This document shows, piece by piece, positions 44,556-51,337 of a DNA stretch of 64,000 bases. Each line of letters starts with the position of its first letter. Positions within the stretch are counted from its first letter, which is position 1. The DNA is from JASGIT01 sp047601665 (lineage in GTDB: Bacteria > Pseudomonadota > Gammaproteobacteria > Burkholderiales > Burkholderiaceae_C), in contig JASGIT010000001.1 in NCBI GenBank assembly GCA_047601665.1, positions 4,340,001 to 4,404,000 on the forward strand. Reading direction: 5' to 3'. Position numbers and translations under genes: made by a program. The notes under the pieces are model-generated. The model was not told where the DNA came from, ran no database searches, and worked only from the letters and a program-made list of their open reading frames with translations.

Positions 44556-45826
44556 CGAAAGAGGCGCGCACCGATGTGCTCGTGGCCCTTAAGCCATTGC
44601 CCAGCGCGCGTGCCCGGCTGCGCTTCACGTTGCTCGCGAGCGGCGCGACTAAGGAATTCGTCCTACACGACGTGCCACGGCGAATGGAAGCCATGAAGCG
44701 GGCGCTGCCCGCGCTGCTCACGCGCTTTCGAGTCGCAATCTCCCCCGAAGAGACGGTTCATCTGAACGCCAGGCACGAGGACGCCGCTCTACGCCGGCTT
44801 CACAGCCTCGCGTATGGCCTGCTCGATCTCTTGCTCGAGTGCGAGGACGGGGCGACGCGCCAAGTGGGGGAGACGCCCTCGCCGATAGACTTCGTCGCGG
44901 AACTGTCGCGGTTCCTCGCGCCGGTGATAGCCATCGCTCACAAGCGAAGAAGGGGACCGCCAGTCATTGAGCTCAGCGCGGAGGACCTCGAGCCGCTGGC
45001 CTGGTACCTGCCGCTCGAACTGTTCCCGATCGACTTGCGGGCAGAGTCCTTGCGCCTTGCACTCTCGAAGTTAGAGACCACGCACGAAAAGTTCCTCGGG
45101 TTCCTAGGCATGCAGGCCATCGTCGTGCGTCGTCGCCGCGCCGATCCGAAGGTCGAGCGTTCCCATACAGGTCGCACGCCGCTGGCGGTCGTCGCCTATC
45201 GCGGGTCCGATCCGCTGCCCGGTATAGAGAGCCAACTGGCATTCTTCGCCAGGCGAAAGAGTAGTTTTGAGTTCGACACCGACACCGTCTGGCCACGCGA
45301 CGATGAGGTGGATGAGGACGACGCCGTCGATGAACTCGCCCGGCACATTTCCAGGACCCAGGCGGCGCGGCTGAACGGCAGCCCTCGGCCGGTACTACAC
45401 TTCTGCTGCCACTACCTCACCGGAGACACAGGCCCGGAAATCGGCATCACGGACGATGTCTCGATCGGAATCACTGACCTGAGAGGAACGCTGGCATCGC
45501 CGCTCGTCGGTGTTCCGAAGTCGACTCACGTGGGCCGCCCGCTGGTCTTCGTCAACGCCTGCAGATCGGGCAGCCTGAGCCGCGGAGACGAGTCGCTCTT
45601 GCGCCTGCTCCTGCACCGCGGGTACTGCCATGTGCTTGTCGGCGAGACGTTGCTGCCCGACCGGGTTGCCGGCGAATTTGCCAAGCAGGTGTATGCCGGC
45701 GCACTTCGGGGTCAGCCTGTGGGCATGGCCGTGTGGCGCGCCCGACGCTATCTCCTGGAGAAATTCAACAACCCCGGCGGATTGCTGTACACCCTCTATG
45801 GCAGTCCTGACATACGCTTAGATTGA
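44552..45826 (+). CDS. CHAT-domain caspase-like protease
   Basis: In this 424-residue protein the C-terminal 150 residues form a CHAT domain with the catalytic histidine H287 in LHFCCHYL and cysteine C337 in VFVNACRSG, followed by the family's closing pattern (LVGETLLPDRVAGEFAKQVY ... MAVWRARRYL). CHAT proteases cut partner proteins and include gasdermin-activating and Craspase-type effectors. The N-terminal 280 residues are helical with a regulatory look and are not recognised. GTG start overlaps the membrane protein gene; a Pepco gene follows 39 bases downstream. Together these form a three-gene unit. Confidence 0.88.
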   Translation: MTKEARTDVLVALKPLPSARARLRFTLLASGATKEFVLHDVPRRMEAMKRALPALLTRFRVAISPEETVHLNARHEDAALRRLHSLAYGLLDLLLECEDGATRQVGETPSPIDFVAELSRFLAPVIAIAHKRRRGPPVIELSAEDLEPLAWYLPLELFPIDLRAESLRLALSKLETTHEKFLGFLGMQAIVVRRRRADPKVERSHTGRTPLAVVAYRGSDPLPGIESQLAFFARRKSSFEFDTDTVWPRDDEVDEDDAVDELARHISRTQAARLNGSPRPVLHFCCHYLTGDTGPEIGITDDVSIGITDLRGTLASPLVGVPKSTHVGRPLVFVNACRSGSLSRGDESLLRLLLHRGYCHVLVGETLLPDRVAGEFAKQVYAGALRGQPVGMAVWRARRYLLEKFNNPGGLLYTLYGSPDIRLD

Positions 45827-45865
45827 GGGAACCCTTACCGCCGCTACAACAACAGGAGATTCGCC

Positions 45866-46264
45866 ATGGCCACCAAGAAAACGCCTGCCAACAAGAAGAA
45901 GAGCAACGACATCACCGTCGTGACCTACGGACCGGCGACAGCGCCGGTCGCCAGCAAGAAGAAGTTCGCCACCGCAGATGCGACTCTTGGCGGCAAGCTC
46001 GGCTGGTTCGAGCGACGCGCCCAAGTGTCACCCGAGACCCTGCAGACCAACCTCAAGTCGTTCCTCGAGTCAATGGAGACGGCCATGAAAGGGATACCCG
46101 GCGTTATGGCGGGCTATGCACTCGAGGAAATCGCTTTGACACTGGAGGTAGGCGCGAAAGGCGAAATCGGACTTCTCGGCACCGGCGGCGAGCTCTCCGG
46201 CAAAGGCAGCATCTCCCTGAAGCTCAAGCGCTCCGCATCCAACGCGGCCAAGGCGCCGGGCTGA
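45866..46264 (+). CDS. Pepco-domain protein
   Basis: The 132-residue protein has a basic disordered N-terminus (about 45 residues) followed by a domain reading VSPETLQTNLKSFLESMETA, YALEEIALTLEVGAKGEIGL and LGTGGELSGKGSISLKLKR. This is the pattern of the Pepco (peptidase-associated) domain described with CHAT and other proteases in bacterial conflict systems. Such domains are thought to couple target sensing to protease activation. ACAGGAG precedes the ATG at 45866. It closes the membrane protein-CHAT-Pepco operon. Confidence 0.78.
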   Translation: MATKKTPANKKKSNDITVVTYGPATAPVASKKKFATADATLGGKLGWFERRAQVSPETLQTNLKSFLESMETAMKGIPGVMAGYALEEIALTLEVGAKGEIGLLGTGGELSGKGSISLKLKRSASNAAKAPG

Positions 46265-46638
46265 CGCGCCGCACCCGTCGAAAGAGGACCGCCGCGACTA
46301 TCGCGGTCGCGACACTCGCCGTCCCGCTCTTACTGCTCGTCGGGTAAATGGCACTGATCGAAGGTCGTCCACCCCCTGGTGCTCGAACCTGGAGCTTGAA
46401 GAGTAAGCGTGCGTCATTGCCCTGCATCCTCGAAGTTGACGTTTGCGATCGGCAGTTCCTGGCCGATCAGAGCCAACTGAGTGGACATGCTATTCGGGCG
46501 TTCACGTTCCAAGATTGACTGTTTACATCACCGGCCTAAGTGATTTCGAGGAAGGAGCCACCTGGTCATGTGTGAGTGGAATATCGGCTCCACTTCCTAA
46601 AACTCCGCTGCGCGTCTGCGTATCGCTTGGACCCCGAC

Positions 46639-46830
46639 ATGACCAAACGCTGCGCCTGCTGCGGCAACCCCTTTTCCCCCGCCCCCAAGTTCCCAATCAA
46701 GCCTTCTGCTCCTTGCTGGACTGCCAGCGTGCTCGCAAACGCCAGTGGCAACGGGACTAGCTCCAATCCGATCCGACTTATCGAATCAATCAGCGAGATG
46801 CTCAGCTCGCATGGACAGACTGCGTAACTG
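46639..46830 (+). pseudogene. frameshifted remnant of a zinc-finger-like small protein
   Basis: Three frames in succession read MTKRCACCGNPFSPAPK, then PNQAFCSLLDCQRARKRQWQ, then SDPTYRINQRDAQLAWTDC. Joined, they match a widespread small protein with the pattern CxxCGxxFxP...QxxC...CQ..R+..WQ, which I know as frequently found beside insertion sequences. At least two frameshifts separate the parts. The rest of 46265-47058 holds nothing I can support. Confidence 0.55.
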
Positions 46831-47058
46831 CCGGAGCCGAACTCTTCCTTGCATCGACAGTGGCGATAACCCGCCACATTAAGGCTCCCGCAGCCGCTCA
46901 ACCGTTCGATCCGCAATGGACTGAATACCTGGGCCATCGCCGTACCTTCGCACGTCCGGCTCTTATGGGGCGGCGGTGCAGCAATGCGCCGCCGCTACCC
47001 GACCGCCTCCGGCTCTGGAGGCGCGTGCTGCGCACTTGCGGAAAGCCAAGGCGCGGCG

Positions 47059-47775
47059 TTACTCCATGTCGGTCTTTGGAAGGAACCTCAGCCCCACCCC
47101 TGGCTCGGTGGCGATCCAGCGCGGCTGCGCCGCATCGTCCCCGAGCTTCTGCCGCAGCTTGCCCACCAGCACCCGCACGTAGTGCGTATCGCCGGTGTGG
47201 GTCGATCCCCACAGTTCCTTGAGTATCTGCGGCTGCGTCACGACCCGCCCGCTGCTTTTCAGCAGCAATGCCAGCAGCGCGTATTCCTTGCGGCCCAGCG
47301 CCAGGCGTTCGCCCTCGAGCCGAACCTCGCGCCTCGCCAGGTCGATGTGCAGGAGGCCGTCGTCGAATACCGCCGCGTCCTCGGGACTCCCCGCGTGCTG
47401 CCGCAGCAGCACCCGGATGCGCGCCATCAGTTCCTGCGTGCCGAAGGGTTTGGTCACGTAGTCGTTGGCGCCGGCATCCAGTGCGGCGACTTTCTCCGCC
47501 TCGCCGGCGCGCACCGTGAGCATGATGACCGGCACCTGCGACCAGCCGCGCAGCTCGCGCAGCACTTCGTGTCCGTCCATGTCGGGCAGGCCGATGTCGA
47601 GCACCACCAGATCGGCGCCGTGGGCCGCCAGCATGTCCAGCCCCTCCCTGCCGCTGGCCGCCAGGCCCACCTTGTAGCCCTGTGCGCGCAGGCTGATGTC
47701 GAGGAACCGGCGAATCTGGGGCTCGTCGTCGATCACCACGATCCTTGCGGCGTTGGGCAGGGGGTCAGTCGGCAT
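47059..47775 (-). CDS. kdpE: KdpE response regulator
   Basis: The 238-residue OmpR-type response regulator has a receiver domain with acidic pair in IVVIDDEPQIRRFL, phospho-acceptor in LVVLDIGLPDMDG and lysine in YVTKPFGTQEL, and a C-terminal winged helix ending RWIATEPGVGLRF. This is the typical KdpE ending. KdpE activates the kdpFABC potassium-uptake operon. Here no kdpABC is present and the partner kdpD is truncated, so it is a relic of a chromosomal kdp locus even though the frame is intact. It overlaps kdpD by 11 bases. Confidence 0.88.
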   Translation of the reverse strand: MPTDPLPNAARIVVIDDEPQIRRFLDISLRAQGYKVGLAASGREGLDMLAAHGADLVVLDIGLPDMDGHEVLRELRGWSQVPVIMLTVRAGEAEKVAALDAGANDYVTKPFGTQELMARIRVLLRQHAGSPEDAAVFDDGLLHIDLARREVRLEGERLALGRKEYALLALLLKSSGRVVTQPQILKELWGSTHTGDTHYVRVLVGKLRQKLGDDAAQPRWIATEPGVGLRFLPKTDME

Positions 47776-49051
47776 CCAATGGTTTCGATGAGGGGGGCGG
47801 TTCGAGCAATGGAAGCGTAACGCGGATCAGGGTGCCCTTCCCATCCGGCCCCGGCAGCGCCTCCACACTGCCCCCGTGAGCGCCAACCATGCCTTGCGCG
47901 ATGGTCAGGCCCAGGCCCGTGCCCTGGCGGCCGCGGTCGCCGCGCTCGACGCTGTAGAACATGTCGAAGATGCGGCGGCGTTCCTGCTCCGGGATGCCTG
48001 GCCCCCGGTCGCGCACGTCCAGTTGCAGGTGGCCATCCGCGACACGGGCGGAGACTTCGATGGCTTCGTCCGGTGGAGAGAACTTGGCGGCGTTCTCCAG
48101 CACATTGAACAAGGCCTGTTCGACCAGGGCTGGATGTACCCAGATGGCCGGCAGATCGGCAGCCAGGTTCACTTGCAGCCTCACATCCGGCTGGTAGCGG
48201 CGCAGGCGTCCCGCGGCCGAGCCGACCAGCTCGTCCACCCCGATCCAGTCCCGGTTCAGCGTCAGCCCATCGTGCCCCAGCCGGGTCATGTCCAGCAGGT
48301 TCTGGATGTAGCGGTCCAGCCGGTCGCCTTCCAGCAGGATGGTGTCGAGCAGGCTCCTGCGGTCGTCCTCGCTCATGGCGTTGGCATAGCTGGCCAGGCT
48401 GCTGGCCGAGCCCACCATCGCCGCCAGCGGCGAGCGCAGGTCGTGGGATACCGAGGAGAGCAGCGCCGAGCGCAGGCGCTCGGTCTCGTTGGCCACCCGC
48501 GCGCCCTCCAGGTCGGACACCAGCCGCGTGCGCAACGCGGCCTGGGCGATGTCCTCGGCCATCGCTTCGGCCAGGCGGCGCGACTCCGCCGTCAAGCGCC
48601 CGGGGCCAGTGCCGAACCTCAGGCCCATCACGCCGATGGCGGCCTGGCCGTCGCGCAGCGGCAGGAACCACCATTGCGCGCCCGCCAGGGTGTCCGTATG
48701 GCGCCCGGCAGGCTGGCCGTGCGCGAGTGTCCAGTCGGCCGCCGCCTGGTCGATGGCCTCGAAAGCCGAGCCGCTGGATGCCTCGCCGGCCTCGCCCACG
48801 CGCAGCCAGGCATCCACGCCCAATGACCGCTCCAGTGCGTTGCGGCCGGCCTTGAGCACCTGCCCCAGATCGGCCGCCGAACTCAGCTGCCGCCCGAGTC
48901 CCTGCAAGACGGTGGCATGGGCATTGGCCGCCCGCAGCGCCAGCACCTGCATGCGCAGCTGCGACGCCAGGCGGCCGGCGACCAGGGCGGCCACGAGGAA
49001 CAGGACGGGCGGTAGCCGGCACCAGCCCAGCCGCACCATCAGCCAGCTCAT
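47765..49051 (-). pseudogene. kdpD: 3' part of sensor kinase kdpD
   Basis: Only about 428 C-terminal residues remain. They start in the last membrane segment (LPPVLFLVAALVAGRLASQL), then a GAF-like region, the histidine phospho-acceptor in LLSSVSHDLRSPLAAM, N box ALFNVLENAAKFSP, and G boxes DRGPGIPEQERRRIFDMFY and GTGLGLTIAQG. The N-terminal KdpD and Usp domains, about 460 residues in the full protein, are missing. The break is near 49,050, where a piece of a different gene begins on the other strand. Kinase function without the sensor part is unlikely to be regulated normally. Confidence 0.85.
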
Positions 49052-49077
49052 GCCGACCACACCCAGCGGCTTGCTAG

Positions 49078-49290
49078 GCACCAGAGAGCCAGCGCGACGC
49101 CGCCCATCACCTGTTGCGGGCCGGAGGCGGACAGATCGATGCCGCCCATGTTCAGGCAGGCAATCCTGTGACGAGGCTTGTCGATGGCTATGTGCAACCC
49201 GCTGAACTGGCCGAATGGGAAAGCATGACGACCATCGGCAGAGAGTTTGGCAGCCCGGACTACGAACGTTTGGAAGAGCTCGATGGCTAG
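49078..49290 (+). pseudogene. 3' fragment of an unidentified gene
   Basis: An open frame without a start reads ...RDAAHHLLRAGGGQIDAAHV, QAGNPVTRLVDGYVQPAELA and EWESMTTIGREFGSPDYERLEELDG (last part ending SPDYERLEELDG), then stops. Composition is protein-like and it begins exactly where the kdpD remnant ends, so it looks like the 3' end of a gene cut at a recombination junction. I do not recognise the family. Confidence 0.4.
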
Positions 49291-49525
49291 TGGCCAAAGC
49301 CACTAGCAACCTGCTCTTGGCCCGCCGCTGGCCGGACACCCCCCCCCAGCGCTGCATGGCCTGACATCCGAAGAGGCGGCCAAAACCCCCGAAGGATTTT
49401 CCCAGGTGAGACAGTTGCTCCTCTCACGTGGCGGAATGTTCGAAATCTGACTGGTTCGCGCCAACTGGGATATCGAAGCCGATAAATAGTCCCCGCCGGG
49501 CTTTTTCTGCCACGGCTGATCGGAA

Positions 49526-49541
49526 CTTCATACGTATGAAG
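49526..49541. repeat. 16-bp palindrome, copy 1, upstream of H-NS gene
   Basis: CTTCATACGTATGAAG is a perfect palindrome 64 bases before the H-NS-like start codon. The same 16 bases recur at 50035 before the nuclease gene, and about 35 bases to the left of each copy are also similar (CCCCGC-GGGC and TGCCAC blocks). Likely a shared operator or recombination site. Confidence 0.7.
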
Positions 49542-49605
49542 AAGGAAATCTCTCTTCGCATGGCGATAATGCCGAACTTCCGCACACCATGGCTATCGAA
49601 TCCGT

Positions 49606-49890
49606 ATGACTACGCTTGCTGCCCTCCTGGCCCAGAAGGCTGACCTCGAACGCCAGATCGCTGAGGCTCGTAAATCCGAGACCGCTGCGGCGATCACCAA
49701 GGCACGCGCGATAGTGGCCGAATACGGCCTCGTAGAAAGCGATGTTTTCGGTAAATCCCGCATGACGCCTCAAGCGCCGGGCACGGTTGTCGCCAAGTAC
49801 CGTGATCCTGCCACCGGCAAGACCTGGAGCGGACGCGGCAAAGCACCGCTGTGGATTGCCGGCAAGGATCGTACGGCATTCGCCATTTAA
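49606..49890 (+). CDS. H-NS family nucleoid protein (second copy on the element)
   Basis: The 94-residue protein has an N-terminal coiled coil (LLAQKADLERQIAEARKSET) and the C-terminal H-NS DNA-binding motif KYRDPATGKTWSGRGKAPLW. It is shorter than the H-NS gene at 5879 because the basic linker is reduced. It lies between two copies of a 16-bp palindrome and just before a secreted nuclease gene. Base composition is lower in GC than the tra operon. It may silence the surrounding accessory genes; only a weak ribosome binding site is visible. Confidence 0.9.
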   Translation: MTTLAALLAQKADLERQIAEARKSETAAAITKARAIVAEYGLVESDVFGKSRMTPQAPGTVVAKYRDPATGKTWSGRGKAPLWIAGKDRTAFAI

Positions 49891-50034
49891 TTCACCGGAG
49901 TGCTCTTCCCGCTGCTCGGGGTAAAGCAGAGACTCTTCCGCTGGTAGGCGCCAGGGGCGATTGGACTGTGCCGAAAGTGTGGCATATGCGGAACAATCCC
50001 CGCTGGGCCAGCTCTGCCACTGCGACCTCCTGGT

Positions 50035-50050
50035 CTTCATACGTATGAAG
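50035..50050. repeat. 16-bp palindrome, copy 2, upstream of nuclease gene
   Basis: This is an exact second copy of CTTCATACGTATGAAG, 509 bases after the first and 107 bases before the nuclease start codon. The flanking left-hand sequence is also related to that of copy 1. Confidence 0.7.
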
Positions 50051-50156
50051 AAAAGAAGCGCGAGGCTTCCTTGCAGCATCAGCCGACGCCCAGGATGCAC
50101 TGCGTCCGAATGACTCCTGTCCACCCCAAGGACCGCCGGATACACTCTCGGCCCGC

Positions 50157-51029
50157 ATGACCGCCAAGAAGAAAAAGAAGCCTCGCAAGCGCAGCTCTCC
50201 CGCAGCAAGCTCCCTCTCTACCTCATTGCGTCGCCTCGGTACTTGGTGCCTCATTAGTGCCACCATAGCGATCCAGACCACGAGCTGCGGCTTCGCGCCT
50301 GCCACGGTCCCTTCGCATCCTCGTACCGGTCACGCCGGTTCTTCCGCAGCTTCGGCGTCCTCGGCCACGCATTTCCGCGATTGCCCCCAGTTCTTCGCGG
50401 GCGGCGTGGCCCCGGTCGTGTCTCAGGCTCCTCATCTGCGCGAACTTTGCTACGACGCCTTTGCCATCCTGCACAGCGGCAGCACGCGCACACCCGTGTT
50501 CGTGGCCGAGCGCCTGAACCGCCAGATCCTGCAGCAGGCCCAGGGCGAGCCACGCACGGACAAGTTCTTCGCCGATGCGCGCCTGCCCCGTGCCGAGCGG
50601 GCTGAACTGGCGGACTACAAGGGTTCGGGCTATGCGCGCGGTCATATGGCTCCAGCAGGTGACATGCCCACCCCAGCCGCCATGGCTCAGAGCTTTTCGC
50701 TCGCGAACATGGTGCCGCAGGACCCCAAGCAGAACAGCGGCCCCTGGGCCAAGATCGAGCAGGACACGCGGCGCTATGCCATGCGTGCCAAGGGTGACGT
50801 GTATGTGATCACCGGCCCGGTGTTCGGCCTCGACCGCCATGTCATCGGCGCTCGCCAGGTGCGCGTGCCCACGCACCTGTTCAAGCTGGTCTACGACGCC
50901 ACGACCAAGCGTGCCTGGGCGCACTGGCAGCAGAACTCGCCTTATGCCCAGGTAGACCGCCCCATCAGCTACAGAGACCTCGAGCAGCGTATCGGGATGG
51001 GGTTGCTGCCCGGGGTCGAGATTCGCTGA
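50157..51029 (+). CDS. DNA/RNA non-specific endonuclease
   Basis: The 290-residue protein has a very basic N-terminus (TAKKKKKPRKRSS), a hydrophobic segment with a possible lipobox cysteine (LISATIAIQTTSCG), and a NUC1/Serratia-type nuclease domain with the active-site block YARGHMAPAGDM (H163) and the metal-binding asparagine region LANMVPQDPKQNSGPW. It would act outside the cytoplasm, degrading nucleic acids in periplasm or surroundings. Related nucleases occur on conjugative elements. It shares an upstream palindrome with the H-NS gene. The position of the start relative to the signal segment is not certain. Confidence 0.87.
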   Translation: MTAKKKKKPRKRSSPAASSLSTSLRRLGTWCLISATIAIQTTSCGFAPATVPSHPRTGHAGSSAASASSATHFRDCPQFFAGGVAPVVSQAPHLRELCYDAFAILHSGSTRTPVFVAERLNRQILQQAQGEPRTDKFFADARLPRAERAELADYKGSGYARGHMAPAGDMPTPAAMAQSFSLANMVPQDPKQNSGPWAKIEQDTRRYAMRAKGDVYVITGPVFGLDRHVIGARQVRVPTHLFKLVYDATTKRAWAHWQQNSPYAQVDRPISYRDLEQRIGMGLLPGVEIR

Positions 51030-51337
51030 GGAAGTGAATCAGGAGCACTCGGAATGCTTCACCCGCGCGGCGGATCTGCCAGGCGCCTGATCATCGACGT
51101 CCCGCACGAGAGCATGCACTTGGCTGTTCCATCCTGAGGGGCAGAACACGACCCGGGCCAAGAATTGGTCGGATCAGCTTGAAGGTCGCCTATGCAGCGA
51201 TTGCCGTCCTTTACGGCAAGTAGCCGGCTTCACGGTCTCAGCCACAAAGCCGCCATCGGTTGGCTCCCACAACTAAAGACTGTAGGGGATTTTCATTGTG
51301 GGAGTATTTCCTGCCGTCCTATGAGCAAGTTGGCTAC
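51030..51337. other. intergenic, no recognisable feature
   Basis: I see no gene, repeat or clear terminator between the nuclease gene and the convergent STAND NTPase gene. Confidence 0.5.

Noticed and set aside
49312..49450. Frame containing GLTSEEAAKTPEGFSQ considered as a P-type ATPase fragment
   Set aside because: Only a short GLTSEEAA motif resembles that family; the rest does not, and a C-run disrupts the frame.
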